Shown: one piece after another, positions 28,189 through 37,072 of the stretch
How the letters are laid out: every line of letters starts with the position of its first letter
Numbering within the stretch: the first letter of the stretch is position 1
Source of the DNA: an uncultured Clostridia bacterium
GTDB lineage: Bacteria; Bacillota; Clostridia; Lachnospirales; Anaerotignaceae
DNA: 64,000 nt
Direction of reading: 5' to 3'
Assembly (NCBI GenBank): GCA_910587735.1
Contig: CAJUNT010000005.1
Span: forward strand, 96,892 to 160,891
The notes under the pieces: generated by a model
The model's database searches: none
Told to the model about the DNA's origin: nothing
What the model saw: the letters and a program-made list of their open reading frames with translations, nothing else
Made by a program: the position numbers and the translations under genes

Positions 28189-28503
28189 ATGGCTAACCCA
28201 AAAATAAGAATCAGTCTAAAAGCGTACGATCATAAATTGATCGACCAGTCCGCAGCTCAAATTATAGAGACTGCAAAAAAAACAGGTGCTCAGGTAAGCG
28301 GACCTATTCCGTTACCAACAAAAAAGGAAGTTGTGACAATATTAAGAGCAGTTCACAAATACAAAGATTCCAGAGAACAATTTGAAATGAGAACACATAA
28401 AAGACTGATTGATATTATATCACCAAGCCCAAAAACAGCAGATGCTTTAAGCAGACTGGATTTACCAGCTGGTGTTGATATCGTATTAAAAGTAATGAAA
28501 TAA
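28189..28503 (+). CDS. rpsJ: 30S ribosomal protein S10
   Basis: First gene of the ribosomal superoperon; S10 sits in the 30S head and also acts as NusE in antitermination. The 104-residue sequence has the conserved KIRISLKAYDHKLID start and the PLPTKKEVVTILRAVHKYKDSREQFEMR block. AAGGAGG lies well before the ATG. A 181-base spacer, not the usual short one, separates it from rplC. Confidence 0.98.
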   Translation: MANPKIRISLKAYDHKLIDQSAAQIIETAKKTGAQVSGPIPLPTKKEVVTILRAVHKYKDSREQFEMRTHKRLIDIISPSPKTADALSRLDLPAGVDIVLKVMK

Positions 28504-28684
28504 TAGCAGCAAAAAAAGTCAATAATCGTATAAACGATTGTTTGTATAGGGCGAAAGCCTGAAGTGCTTTGATATAAAGCAATATATCATTATGATATGT
28601 TTAAATGGCTAAATGAGGCTAGTATGATTACGTTTTCTTTTTGGAAAATGCAATCCGCTGTAGAAAATCAGGAGGTACAATACT
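28504..28684 (+). promoter_or_regulatory. Long structured spacer between rpsJ and rplC
   Basis: This 181-base spacer holds no gene. It contains several hairpins: AATCGT/ACGATT near 28522, TGCTTT/AAAGCA near 28565 and ATATATCAT/ATGATATGT near 28584. It ends in CAGGAGGT before rplC. An internal regulatory element or an RNA processing site is plausible; no promoter of good quality is seen. Confidence 0.4.
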
Positions 28685-29314
28685 ATGAAAAAAGCAATTA
28701 TTGCTAAAAAAGTGGGAATGACACAAGTTTTCACAGAAAAAGGCACATTGATACCAGTTACAGTATTAGAAGCTGGTCCTTGTGTAGTAATACAGAAAAA
28801 AACAATGGAAAATGACGGATATGAAGCAATACAAGTAGGTTACACAGACGCAAAACCAAAACACGTTACAAAACCTATGAAAGGTCATTTTGACAAAGCT
28901 GGCGTAACAGCAAAAAAATATTTAAAAGAATTTAAATTAGATGACATTAGCGCATATGAAATCGGTGCTGAAATCAAAGCTGATGTATTTACAGCAGGCG
29001 ATAAAGTAGATGTTAGCGGTGTTTCTAAAGGTAAAGGATTCCAAAGTACAATCAAAAGATACAATGCACAAAGAGGACCTATGGGACATGGTTCTAAATC
29101 TCACAGAGTTGTAGGTTCTATGAGTTCTGGTACAACACCAGGTAGAGTTAAAAAGAACAAAAAAATGCCTGGACATATGGGAAGCGTAAAAGTAACCATA
29201 CAAAATATAGAGGTTGTTCGTGCAGACGCTGAAAAGAATTTACTTTTAGTAAAAGGTGCAGTTCCTGGACCAAAGGGAGCAGTACTTGTAATAAAAGACA
29301 GCGTAAAGGCTTAA
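28685..29314 (+). CDS. rplC: 50S ribosomal protein L3
   Basis: A 209-residue early-assembly protein near the peptidyl-transferase region. MKKAIIAKKVGMTQVF, GHFDKAG, and the extended loop PMGHGSKSHRVVGSMSSGTTPGRV are diagnostic. CAGGAGGT precedes the ATG. It is 28 bases ahead of rplD. Confidence 0.98.
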   Translation: MKKAIIAKKVGMTQVFTEKGTLIPVTVLEAGPCVVIQKKTMENDGYEAIQVGYTDAKPKHVTKPMKGHFDKAGVTAKKYLKEFKLDDISAYEIGAEIKADVFTAGDKVDVSGVSKGKGFQSTIKRYNAQRGPMGHGSKSHRVVGSMSSGTTPGRVKKNKKMPGHMGSVKVTIQNIEVVRADAEKNLLLVKGAVPGPKGAVLVIKDSVKA

Positions 29315-29342
29315 TTTACTTTGCGAAAGGAGGAACAAAACA

Positions 29343-29963
29343 ATGGCAAATGTTGCAGTAATGAATATGAACGGCGAAAACGTTGGCAGTATAGAGCTGA
29401 ATGACGCTGTTTTCGGAATAGAAGCAAATGAACACGTAATGCATTTAGCAGTTGTGCAGTATCTTGCAAATCAAAGACAAGGCACACAAAGTGCAAAAAC
29501 TCGTGCCGAAGTAAGAGGCGGCGGCAGAAAACCTTGGCGTCAAAAAGGTACAGGTAGAGCAAGACAAGGTTCTACACGTTCTCCACAATGGACAGGCGGT
29601 GGCGTTGTATTCGCTCCAAAGCCAAGAGATTATTCTTTCAAATTAAACAGAAAAGTAAAAAGACTTGCATTACAGTCTGCACTTTCCTGCAAAGTTGCAG
29701 AAAACAAAATGATTGTGTTAGACGAATTAACATTAAATGAAATCAAAACAAAAGAAATGGTTAAAGTTTTGGAAAACATCAAATGTGGTAAAGCATTGAT
29801 TGTTATGGACGGTTCTAACAAAAATGTAATGCTTTCAGCAAGAAATATTCCAGATGTAAAAACAGCATCTGTAAATACAATCAATGTATATGATTTGTTA
29901 AAATATAATACATTGGTAGTAACAAAAGACGCAGTAGCAAAAATTGAGGAGGTGTACGCATAA
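29343..29963 (+). CDS. rplD: 50S ribosomal protein L4
   Basis: A 206-residue exit-tunnel protein. The tunnel loop region RGGGRKPWRQKGTGRARQGS (near 60-80) and TRSPQWTGGGVVFAPKPRDY are conserved. In some bacteria L4 represses its own operon through the leader; whether this applies here is not known. The stop overlaps the rplW start by one base. Confidence 0.98.
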   Translation: MANVAVMNMNGENVGSIELNDAVFGIEANEHVMHLAVVQYLANQRQGTQSAKTRAEVRGGGRKPWRQKGTGRARQGSTRSPQWTGGGVVFAPKPRDYSFKLNRKVKRLALQSALSCKVAENKMIVLDELTLNEIKTKEMVKVLENIKCGKALIVMDGSNKNVMLSARNIPDVKTASVNTINVYDLLKYNTLVVTKDAVAKIEEVYA

Positions 29964-30262
29964 TGGCAGATTTAAAATATTATGACATTATTCAAAAACC
30001 AGTCATAACAGAAAAAAGTATGTCTATACTGGAAGAAAAAAAATATACTTTCTTGGTACACCCAGATGCAACAAAAGCACAGGTAAAAGAGGCTGTTGAA
30101 AAAATGTTTGACGGCGCAAAAGTAGAGTCTGTTAACACTATGAATTACAGCGGTAAACCAAAAAGACGTGGTATGATATGGGGAAAAACAGCAAAAAGAA
30201 AAAAAGCAATTGTAAAATTGACAGCAGACAGCAAAGATATTGAAATTTTCCAAGGAATGTAA
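29963..30262 (+). CDS. rplW: 50S ribosomal protein L23
   Basis: A 99-residue protein at the tunnel exit, docking site for trigger factor and SRP. The conserved YDIIQKPVITEKSM start, FLVHPDATKAQVKEAVEKMF and VNTMNYSGKPKRRG loop are visible. It is coupled to rplD by TAATG. Confidence 0.98.
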   Translation: MADLKYYDIIQKPVITEKSMSILEEKKYTFLVHPDATKAQVKEAVEKMFDGAKVESVNTMNYSGKPKRRGMIWGKTAKRKKAIVKLTADSKDIEIFQGM

Positions 30263-30325
30263 TAAAAAGTAACATACAGTAATCTGTGTAGATAAATTGA
30301 TAACACACTGAAAGGAGTGGAAAAG

Positions 30326-31156
30326 GTGGCTATTAAAAGATATAAACCATATACACCGTCCAGAAGACACATGACAGTGTCTGCATTTGATGAAATTACA
30401 AAATCAACTCCTGAAAAATCACTGGTAGTTCATATCAAAAAAAATTCAGGTAGAAATAATCAAGGTAAAATCACTGTACGTCATAAAGGCGGCGGTGCAA
30501 AAATCAAATATAGAATGATTGATTTTAAAAGAAATAAAGATGGCATACCAGCAAAAGTTGCAGGTATTGAATACGACCCAAATAGAACAGCAAACATTGC
30601 ATTGATTGTTTATGCTGATGGTGCAAAATCCTATATATTAGCTCCTGTTGGATTAAAAGTGGGCGATACTGTTATGAATGGTCCAGAAGCAGAAGTTAGA
30701 GTGGGAAATGCATTACCTATGAGAGCAATTCCAGTAGGTGCAAACATTCATAATATTGAAATGAAACCAGGAAAAGGCGGACAGCTTGTTCGTTCTGCTG
30801 GAAATGTTGCACAGCTTATGGCAAAAGAAGGAAAATATGCCACAGTAAAATTACCATCTGGTGAAATGAGATTATTACCATTAGATTGTAGAGCAACAAT
30901 CGGTCAAGTTGGAAATATTGACCATGAATTAGTTCATATTGGTAAAGCAGGTAGAAAACGTCACATGGGTATTCGTCCAACAGTACGTGGTTCTGTTATG
31001 AACCCTAACGACCACCCTCACGGCGGTGGTGAAGGTAGAGCACCTATCGGTCGTCCATCACCAATGACACCTTGGGGCAAACCAGCAATGGGCTATAAAA
31101 CACGTAAAAAACACAAAGCTTCCAATAAATATATTATACGTCGTAGAAACGGCTGA
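30326..31156 (+). CDS. rplB: 50S ribosomal protein L2
   Basis: A 276-residue rRNA-binding protein needed for subunit joining. The family start MAIKRYKPYTPSRR coincides with the GTG at 30326, eight bases after AAAGGAG; the earlier GTG at 30317 overlaps that site. The C-terminal NPNDHPHGGGEGRAPIG segment with the functionally essential histidine is intact. Confidence 0.98.
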   Translation: MAIKRYKPYTPSRRHMTVSAFDEITKSTPEKSLVVHIKKNSGRNNQGKITVRHKGGGAKIKYRMIDFKRNKDGIPAKVAGIEYDPNRTANIALIVYADGAKSYILAPVGLKVGDTVMNGPEAEVRVGNALPMRAIPVGANIHNIEMKPGKGGQLVRSAGNVAQLMAKEGKYATVKLPSGEMRLLPLDCRATIGQVGNIDHELVHIGKAGRKRHMGIRPTVRGSVMNPNDHPHGGGEGRAPIGRPSPMTPWGKPAMGYKTRKKHKASNKYIIRRRNG

Positions 31157-31205
31157 TAACTTGGCACAGAAATGTGCTTAATATCGCAAAGGAGGATAAC
31201 AAATA

Positions 31206-31490
31206 ATGAGTAGGTCATTAAAAAAAGGACCATTTGCTGATGAACACCTTTTGAAAAAAATTGATGCAATGAATGCATCTGGAGAAAAAAGCGTTATCAA
31301 AACATGGTCACGTCGTTCCACAATATTCCCAGATATGATTGGTCATACCATTGCAGTACATGATGGAAGAAAACATGTACCTGTATATATTACAGAGGAT
31401 ATGGTTGGTCATAAATTAGGCGAATTTGCGTTGACAAGAACATACAGAGGTCACGGAAAAGACGCAGAAAAGAAATCAAAAGTTCGTTAA
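31206..31490 (+). CDS. rpsS: 30S ribosomal protein S19
   Basis: A 94-residue protein of the 30S head at the subunit interface. SRSLKKGPFADEHLL and KTWSRRSTIFPDMIGHTIAVH are diagnostic. It begins 49 bases after rplB with AAAGGAGG in front of the ATG. Confidence 0.98.
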   Translation: MSRSLKKGPFADEHLLKKIDAMNASGEKSVIKTWSRRSTIFPDMIGHTIAVHDGRKHVPVYITEDMVGHKLGEFALTRTYRGHGKDAEKKSKVR

Positions 31491-31521
31491 TTGATATAGA
31501 TACTGGAAGGAGGTTTGGTTC

Positions 31522-31911
31522 ATGGCAAAGGGACATAGAAGCCAAATTAAAAAACAGAGAAATTTGGATAATAAAGAAAAAAGACCACACGCATCTGCTA
31601 AGTATGTTGGCATTCCAGCCACAAAAGCAAAAATTGTGTTAGACCAAATTAAAGGCAAAGATGTTGCTACAGCAGCGGCATTGCTGCAATATTCTCCAAG
31701 ATATGCAGCAGAAATTATTGCAAAAATATTGAAATCCGCAGTAGCAAATGCAGAAAATAATTTGGGTATGGATATCAGCAAATTATATGTTGAAGAAGTA
31801 AGCGCAAATCAAGGTCCTACAATGAAAAGAATTCGTCCAAGAGCGCAGGGCAGAGCATATAGAATACTGAAAAGATCAAGTCATATATCCATAATCCTCA
31901 ATGAGAGATAA
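31522..31911 (+). CDS. rplV: 50S ribosomal protein L22
   Basis: A 129-residue exit-tunnel protein. The tunnel beta-hairpin GPTMKRIRPRAQGRAYRI lies near the C-terminus. The N-terminus is longer than in many species (about 18 extra basic residues, KGHRSQIKKQRNLDNKEKR), as in related Lachnospirales. GAAGGAGG precedes the start. Confidence 0.97.
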   Translation: MAKGHRSQIKKQRNLDNKEKRPHASAKYVGIPATKAKIVLDQIKGKDVATAAALLQYSPRYAAEIIAKILKSAVANAENNLGMDISKLYVEEVSANQGPTMKRIRPRAQGRAYRILKRSSHISIILNER

Positions 31912-31922
31912 GGAGGTTAATA

Positions 31923-32582
31923 ATGGGACAGAAAGTAAATCCACATGGATTAAGAGTGGGAATTATAAAAGACTGGGATACAAAGTGGTATGCTGAAAAA
32001 GAATTTGCAAACTACTTAGTAGAAGATGTTAAAATTAGAAAATTTATTAAAAAGAAATTATATTCTTCAGGCATTTCTAAAATTGCTATTGAAAGAACAG
32101 CGGAAAGAGTAAAAATCACTGTTTTCACAGCAAAACCAGGTATTGTAATTGGTAGAAATGGTCAAGCGATTGAAGAATTAAAAGGTCAAGTACAAAAATT
32201 GACAAAACATAAAGTTGCAATCAATATTGAAGAAATCAAAAGACCAGAATTGGACGCACAGCTTGTTGCGGAAAACATTGCACAACAGTTGGAAAACCGT
32301 GTAACATTCCGTAGAGCAATGAAACAAGCAATGGGCAGAACAATGAAATTTGGTGCAAAAGGTATCAAAACTGCTGTTTCTGGACGTTTAGGCGGTGCAG
32401 ATATGGCACGTGGCGAAAGCTATCATGAGGGTACTATTCCACTTCAAACATTGCGTGCAGACATTGACTATGGTTTTGCAGAAGCAGATACAACATACGG
32501 CAAATTGGGCGTAAAAGTTTGGATATATAAAGGAGAGGTACTTCCTGTAAAAGCAGTAAATAAGGAAGGAGGCGCTAAATAA
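31923..32582 (+). CDS. rpsC: 30S ribosomal protein S3
   Basis: A 219-residue protein at the mRNA entry site. MGQKVNPHGLRVGI begins it, the KH domain carries IVIGRNGQAIEELK, and the C-terminal domain has GRLGGADMARGESYHEG. It starts 11 bases after rplV with AAGGAGG. Confidence 0.98.
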   Translation: MGQKVNPHGLRVGIIKDWDTKWYAEKEFANYLVEDVKIRKFIKKKLYSSGISKIAIERTAERVKITVFTAKPGIVIGRNGQAIEELKGQVQKLTKHKVAINIEEIKRPELDAQLVAENIAQQLENRVTFRRAMKQAMGRTMKFGAKGIKTAVSGRLGGADMARGESYHEGTIPLQTLRADIDYGFAEADTTYGKLGVKVWIYKGEVLPVKAVNKEGGAK

Positions 32583-32583
32583 T

Positions 32584-33024
32584 ATGTTAATGCCTAAAAG
32601 AGTAAAAAGACGTAAACAAATGAGAGGACGTTTAAAAGGCAAAGCGATGAGAGGTAACAAAATCACATACGGAGATTTTGGTATACAAGCGTGTGAACCA
32701 AGCTGGATTACATCAAATCAAATTGAAGCAGCACGTATCGCTATGACAAGATATATCAAACGTGGTGGTAATGTATGGATTAAAATTTTCCCAGACAAAC
32801 CAATCACGGCAAAACCTGCTGAAACTCGTATGGGTTCTGGTAAAGGTTCACCAGAATACTGGGTAGCAGTTGTTAAACCAGGCAGAATTATGTTTGAAAT
32901 CGGTGGCGTTGCAGAAGAAACAGCAAGAGAAGCGTTAAGACTTGCGATTCATAAACTGCCAATCAAATGTAAAATCGTTTCTCGTGCAGAGCAACAGGCG
33001 GAAATGGAAGGTGATCAGCAGTGA
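32584..33024 (+). CDS. rplP: 50S ribosomal protein L16
   Basis: A 146-residue protein next to the A-site tRNA. MPKRVKRRKQMRGRLKGKA and the loop TAKPAETRMGSGKGSPEYWV are conserved. It starts one base after the rpsC stop and overlaps rpmC by four bases. Confidence 0.98.
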   Translation: MLMPKRVKRRKQMRGRLKGKAMRGNKITYGDFGIQACEPSWITSNQIEAARIAMTRYIKRGGNVWIKIFPDKPITAKPAETRMGSGKGSPEYWVAVVKPGRIMFEIGGVAEETAREALRLAIHKLPIKCKIVSRAEQQAEMEGDQQ

Positions 33025-33230
33025 GAGCAAAAGGCTACGTGAATGAATTAGTTGGAAAATCAGCGGACGAATTGAAAAACGACCTTGTTTCTGCAAAAAA
33101 AGAATTGTTTAACCTGAGATTTCAGAATGCAACAAACCAGTTGGACAATACTGCAAGAATTAAGGAAGTTCGCAAAAATATAGCAAGAATACAAACAGTA
33201 ATTACACAAAAACAAAAAGCGGCTGAATAA
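33021..33230 (+). CDS. rpmC: 50S ribosomal protein L29
   Basis: A 69-residue helical protein near the tunnel exit, with the typical LFNLRFQNATNQLDN and RKNIARIQTVI stretches. The GTG start overlaps the rplP stop (GTGA), indicating coupled translation. Confidence 0.97.
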   Translation: MRAKGYVNELVGKSADELKNDLVSAKKELFNLRFQNATNQLDNTARIKEVRKNIARIQTVITQKQKAAE

Positions 33231-33265
33231 TCAGTACGTGTGAAATGCGAAAGGAGGCACACCTC

Positions 33266-33523
33266 GTGGAAGAAAGAAATCTTCGCAAAACAAGAATAGG
33301 CAAAGTTGTCAGCGATAAAATGGATAAAACCATTGTAGTAGCTGTGGAAGATAAAGTAAAACATCCATTATACGGTAAAATCGTAAACAGAACTTATAAA
33401 TTAAAAGCACATGATGAAAATAACGAATGTGGCATAGGCGACCGTGTAAAAGTAATGGAAACAAGACCATTATCAAAAGATAAAAGATGGAGACTTGTTC
33501 AGATTATGGAAAAAGCAAAATAA
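33266..33523 (+). CDS. rpsQ: 30S ribosomal protein S17
   Basis: An 85-residue OB-fold protein binding 16S rRNA. RKTRIGKVVSDKMDKTIVV and HPLYGKIV are diagnostic. An ATG at 33245 lies upstream of the ribosome-binding site AAGGAGG (33251-33257), so the GTG at 33266 is the start and gives the normal length. Confidence 0.97.
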   Translation: MEERNLRKTRIGKVVSDKMDKTIVVAVEDKVKHPLYGKIVNRTYKLKAHDENNECGIGDRVKVMETRPLSKDKRWRLVQIMEKAK

Positions 33524-33549
33524 TACTGTTACGGGAGGAGGCATATACT

Positions 33550-33918
33550 ATGGTTCAACAAGAAACCAGATTGAAGGTAGCAGATAATTCAGGTGCAAAA
33601 GAACTTCTCTGTATCAGAGTGCTTGGAGGTTCTACAAGAAGATATGCAGGTGTTGGTGACATTATCGTTGCTTCTGTTAAAGATGCAACACCCGGCGGTG
33701 TTGTAAAAAAAGGTGATGTAGTAAAAGCAGTTGTAGTAAGAACAGTAAACTCTGTTGGCAGACCAGACGGTAGCTACATTAGATTTGATGAAAATGCAGC
33801 AGTAATTATTAAAGACGATAAAAACCCAAGAGGAACACGTATATTTGGACCTGTTGCAAGAGAACTGAGAGAAAAACAATTCATGAAAATATTATCTTTA
33901 GCACCAGAAGTATTGTAA
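33550..33918 (+). CDS. rplN: 50S ribosomal protein L14
   Basis: A 122-residue protein at the subunit interface. MVQQETRLKVADNSGAKEL and the C-terminal NPRGTRIFGPVARELRE are the family standard. A longer frame from 33487 lies inside rpsQ; GGGAGGAG before ATG 33550 settles the start. Confidence 0.98.
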   Translation: MVQQETRLKVADNSGAKELLCIRVLGGSTRRYAGVGDIIVASVKDATPGGVVKKGDVVKAVVVRTVNSVGRPDGSYIRFDENAAVIIKDDKNPRGTRIFGPVARELREKQFMKILSLAPEVL

Positions 33919-33933
33919 TAGGAGGTGTGTCAA

Positions 33934-34245
33934 GTGGCGAAAATGAAATTAAAAAGCGGCGATAAAGTAATTGTAATTGCTGGAAAAGATAAAGGCAAAG
34001 AGGGAAAAATACTCAAAGTAGACCCAAAAAGCAATAGAGTGATTGTTGAAGGCGTGAATATGGTTTCTAAACACGTAAAACCAAACCCAATGAATCAACA
34101 GGGCGGTATTATTAAAAAAGAAAATTATATTCATGTGTCCAATGTAATGTATTTGCACAATGGCAAAGCTACAAGAATTGGAACAATCATAAAAGACGGC
34201 AAAAAAGTAAGAATTGCTAAAAAAACAGGAGAAGTAATTGACTAA
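33934..34245 (+). CDS. rplX: 50S ribosomal protein L24
   Basis: A 103-residue assembly-initiator protein with a KOW motif (KSGDKVIVIAGKDKGKEGKI). The GTG at 33934 with AGGAGGTG before it is chosen over an upstream GTG at 33925. Confidence 0.97.
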   Translation: MAKMKLKSGDKVIVIAGKDKGKEGKILKVDPKSNRVIVEGVNMVSKHVKPNPMNQQGGIIKKENYIHVSNVMYLHNGKATRIGTIIKDGKKVRIAKKTGEVID

Positions 34246-34265
34246 TACGTGAAAGGAGGGTAACA

Positions 34266-34808
34266 ATGAGTAGTAGATTAAGAGGTTTCTATAATGATGA
34301 AATCGTTCCAGAAATGACTAAGAAATTTTCTTATAAAAATAAATTAGCAGTACCAAAAATTGAAAAAATCATTATCAACATGGGTGTTGGTGAAGCAAAA
34401 GATAATGCAAAAGTATTAGATGGTGCAGTAAAGGATTTAACAATTATATCCGGACAAAAACCAATTATTACAAAAGCAAAAAAATCTGTTGCAGCATTTA
34501 AACTTCGTGAAGGTATGCCTATAGGCTGTAAAGTAACATTGAGAGGCGACAGAATGTATGAATTTGCAGATAGATTGATTAACATTGCATTGCCTCGTGT
34601 ACGTGACTTTCATGGTGTAAAAGCAAATTCATTTGATGGACGTGGTAATTATACAATGGGTATTAAAGAACAATTAATCTTCCCTGAAATTGAGTATGAT
34701 AAAGTAGATAAAATCAGAGGTATGGATATTATATTCGTTACAACTGCAAAAACAGACGAAGAAGCAAGAGAATTATTGAGATTATTCGGAATGCCATTCG
34801 CAAAATAA
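34266..34808 (+). CDS. rplE: 50S ribosomal protein L5
   Basis: A 180-residue 5S-rRNA-binding protein. IEKIIINMGVGEAKDNAK, GQKPIITKAKKSVAAFKLRE and the C-terminal GMDIIFVTTAKTDEEARELL are conserved. AAAGGAGGG precedes the ATG. Confidence 0.98.
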   Translation: MSSRLRGFYNDEIVPEMTKKFSYKNKLAVPKIEKIIINMGVGEAKDNAKVLDGAVKDLTIISGQKPIITKAKKSVAAFKLREGMPIGCKVTLRGDRMYEFADRLINIALPRVRDFHGVKANSFDGRGNYTMGIKEQLIFPEIEYDKVDKIRGMDIIFVTTAKTDEEARELLRLFGMPFAK

Positions 34809-34823
34809 TAGGGAGGGACAATA

Positions 34824-35009
34824 ATGGCTAAAAAATCAATGGTCGTAAAGCAACAGAGAAAACCAAAGTTTTCCACAAGAGCGTACACACGTTGCAGAGT
34901 TTGCGGCAGACCCCACGCTGTATTAAAAAAATTTGGAATTTGCCGTATTTGCTTCCGTGAATTAGCATATAAAGGACAGATTCCTGGTGTAAAAAAAGCA
35001 AGCTGGTAA
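34824..35009 (+). CDS. rpsZ: 30S ribosomal protein S14, zinc (type Z) form
   Basis: A 61-residue S14 of the short zinc-binding form. CRVCGRPHAVLKKFGICRIC provides the two CxxC pairs. It lies in the usual place between rplE and rpsH. Confidence 0.97.
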   Translation: MAKKSMVVKQQRKPKFSTRAYTRCRVCGRPHAVLKKFGICRICFRELAYKGQIPGVKKASW

Positions 35010-35028
35010 AGGGAAAGGAGGATTTCAT

Positions 35029-35430
35029 ATGTCAATGAGCGACCCAATCGCAGATATGCTTACAAGAATTAGAAATGGAAACACAGCAAAACATGATACA
35101 GTTGATGTACCTTCTTCAAAAATGAAGAAAGCAATCGCTGATATATTGATTGCTGAGGGATATATTAAAGGCTATGAAGTGATAGAAGATGGTGTGAAAG
35201 CAACTATTCGTATCACATTAAAATATGGAAAAGATAAAAACGAAAAAGTTATCACAGGATTAAAAAGAATTTCAAAACCAGGACTTAGAGTATTTGCTGG
35301 AAAAGAAGAACTTCCTAGAGTGTTAGGTGGACTTGGTACAGCAATCATTTCTACAAGCAAAGGTTTGATGACAGATAAACAAGCAAGAAAAGCTGGCGTT
35401 GGCGGCGAAGTAATTGCTTTTATATGGTAA
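35029..35430 (+). CDS. rpsH: 30S ribosomal protein S8
   Basis: A 133-residue 16S-binding protein, in other bacteria the autoregulator of the spc operon. MSDPIADMLTRIRNGN and the C-terminal STSKGLMTDKQARKAGVGG are diagnostic. AAGGAGGA precedes the ATG. Confidence 0.98.
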   Translation: MSMSDPIADMLTRIRNGNTAKHDTVDVPSSKMKKAIADILIAEGYIKGYEVIEDGVKATIRITLKYGKDKNEKVITGLKRISKPGLRVFAGKEELPRVLGGLGTAIISTSKGLMTDKQARKAGVGGEVIAFIW

Positions 35431-35454
35431 AAAGTATAATAGGAGGTGCAGACC

Positions 35455-35997
35455 ATGTCACGTATTGGTAAACTGCCTATTGATATTCCAGCAGGAGTGG
35501 AAGTCAAAATTGGCGAAGGAAACCATATTACAGTAAAAGGACCAAAGGGAACTTTGGAACGTAAATTGGCTGATGACATGAACATCGCAATGGAAAACGG
35601 ACAAATCACAGTAACAAGACCTAGTGATTTGAAAAGACACAGAGCATTACACGGATTAACAAGAACATTGATATTCAACATGATTGTTGGTGTAACACAA
35701 GGATATGAAAAAGTGCTTGAAATCAATGGCGTTGGTTATAGAGCAGCAAAATCAGGTAAAAAATTGACATTGACATTGGGTTATTCTCATCCAGTGGAAA
35801 TGATAGACCCAGAAGGTATTGAAACAGTACTGGAAGGACAAAACAAAATCACTGTAAAAGGTATTGACAAAGAAAAAGTTGGACAGTTTGCAGCAGAAAT
35901 CAGAACAAAAAGACCACCTGAACCATACAAAGGTAAAGGTATTAAATATGCTGATGAGCATATCAGAAGAAAAGTTGGTAAGACCGGTAAGAAGTAA
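35455..35997 (+). CDS. rplF: 50S ribosomal protein L6
   Basis: A 180-residue protein at the factor-binding site. MSRIGKLPIDIPAGVEV starts it and the C-terminal RPPEPYKGKGIKYADE block is conserved. AGGAGGTG precedes ATG 35455. A 171-base spacer follows, long for this operon. Confidence 0.98.
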   Translation: MSRIGKLPIDIPAGVEVKIGEGNHITVKGPKGTLERKLADDMNIAMENGQITVTRPSDLKRHRALHGLTRTLIFNMIVGVTQGYEKVLEINGVGYRAAKSGKKLTLTLGYSHPVEMIDPEGIETVLEGQNKITVKGIDKEKVGQFAAEIRTKRPPEPYKGKGIKYADEHIRRKVGKTGKK

Positions 35998-36035
35998 TTT
36001 TATTATGGTTGCGTAATCATAATTATTTAAAATAT

Positions 36036-36054
36036 TTGAGGGCGTTGCCCTCAA
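36036..36054. repeat. Hairpin TTGAGGGC/GCCCTCAA in the rplF-rplR spacer
   Basis: A perfect eight-base stem with a GTT loop. It resembles the third hairpin of the long repeats (TTGAGGC/GCCTCAA at 27643) and the stem at 42875 ahead of rpoA. It lies in a 171-base spacer (35998-36168) that otherwise shows nothing besides A/T-rich sequence and the AAAGGAG of rplR. Confidence 0.6.
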
Positions 36055-36168
36055 GCGCCTAATTCCTTTATTAAAAGAAGAGAAGCGAAAGAATTTTAAA
36101 TTATGCTTACGGAAGTAAATGTAATTATTTATATCGGAAAGTGACTAATTGAAAAGGAGTGAATCCAA

Positions 36169-36537
36169 ATGATTAATAAGCCATCACGTGCTGCTGCTCG
36201 CATCAAACGTCATTACAGAATTCGTAATAAAGTAAATGGCACAGCACAACAACCAAGACTGGCTGTATTTCGTTCTAATAAACACATTTATGCACAAATT
36301 ATTGATGATGTGGCACAAAACACAATTTGCGCAGCATCTACAATGGAAGCAGACATTGCAAGCAAAGTAGCACACACATCTACAGTAGAAGCAGCAAAAG
36401 TAGTAGGAGAAGCGATTGCAAAAAAAGCAATGGATAAAGGTATCAAAGAAGTTGTATTTGATAGAGGCGGATTTGTATATCACGGAAAAATTCAGGCACT
36501 GGCTGACGCAGCAAGAGAAGCCGGCTTGCAATTCTAA
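36169..36537 (+). CDS. rplR: 50S ribosomal protein L18
   Basis: A 122-residue 5S-rRNA-binding protein. RIKRHYRIRNKVNGT, RLAVFRSNKHIYAQIID and the C-terminal FDRGGFVYHGKIQALADAAR are standard. Its start follows AAAAGGAGTG. Confidence 0.98.
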   Translation: MINKPSRAAARIKRHYRIRNKVNGTAQQPRLAVFRSNKHIYAQIIDDVAQNTICAASTMEADIASKVAHTSTVEAAKVVGEAIAKKAMDKGIKEVVFDRGGFVYHGKIQALADAAREAGLQF

Positions 36538-36555
36538 GGCAAGGAGGAAGACAAA

Positions 36556-37059
36556 TTGAAAAGAATTGATCCAAGTACATTAGACCTTCAGGATAAAGTC
36601 GTTACAATCAACCGTGTTACAAAGGTTGTAAAAGGCGGACGTACTTTCAGATTTGCTGCATTAGTTGTAGTTGGCGACGGCAACGGACACGTTGGCTGCG
36701 GACTTGGCAAAGCGGCAGAAATTCCAGACGCTATTCGTAAAGGCAAAGAAGATGCTATGAAAAATATTGTAACAGTAGCAAGAAATGAAGTTGATAGTAT
36801 ATATCATGGAACAACAGGAAAGTTCGGCAGTGCAAGCGTATTGCTTATGCCAGCTGCAGAAGGTACTGGTATTATTGCAGGTGGTCCTGCACGTGCCGTA
36901 TTAGAATTGGCAGGTATTCGTAATATCAGAACAAAATCATTAGGTTCTAATAACAAACGTAATGTTGTTAGCGCAACGATTGAAGGTTTATCCAGAGTAA
37001 CAACACCAGAAGCTGTTGCAAAACTTCGTGGCGTAACAGTGGAAGAACTCTTGAGTTAA
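36556..37059 (+). CDS. rpsE: 30S ribosomal protein S5
   Basis: A 167-residue decoding-fidelity protein. LQDKVVTINRVTKVVKGGR and LLMPAAEGTGIIAGGPARAV are diagnostic. It begins with TTG; AAGGAGG at 36541-36547 supports this start. Confidence 0.97.
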   Translation: MKRIDPSTLDLQDKVVTINRVTKVVKGGRTFRFAALVVVGDGNGHVGCGLGKAAEIPDAIRKGKEDAMKNIVTVARNEVDSIYHGTTGKFGSASVLLMPAAEGTGIIAGGPARAVLELAGIRNIRTKSLGSNNKRNVVSATIEGLSRVTTPEAVAKLRGVTVEELLS

Positions 37060-37072
37060 GGAGGAATGAACG

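Noticed and set aside
36001..36168. A missing gene in the rplF-rplR gap
   Set aside because: No open frame of useful length with a ribosome-binding site; the sequence is a hairpin plus A/T-rich DNA.
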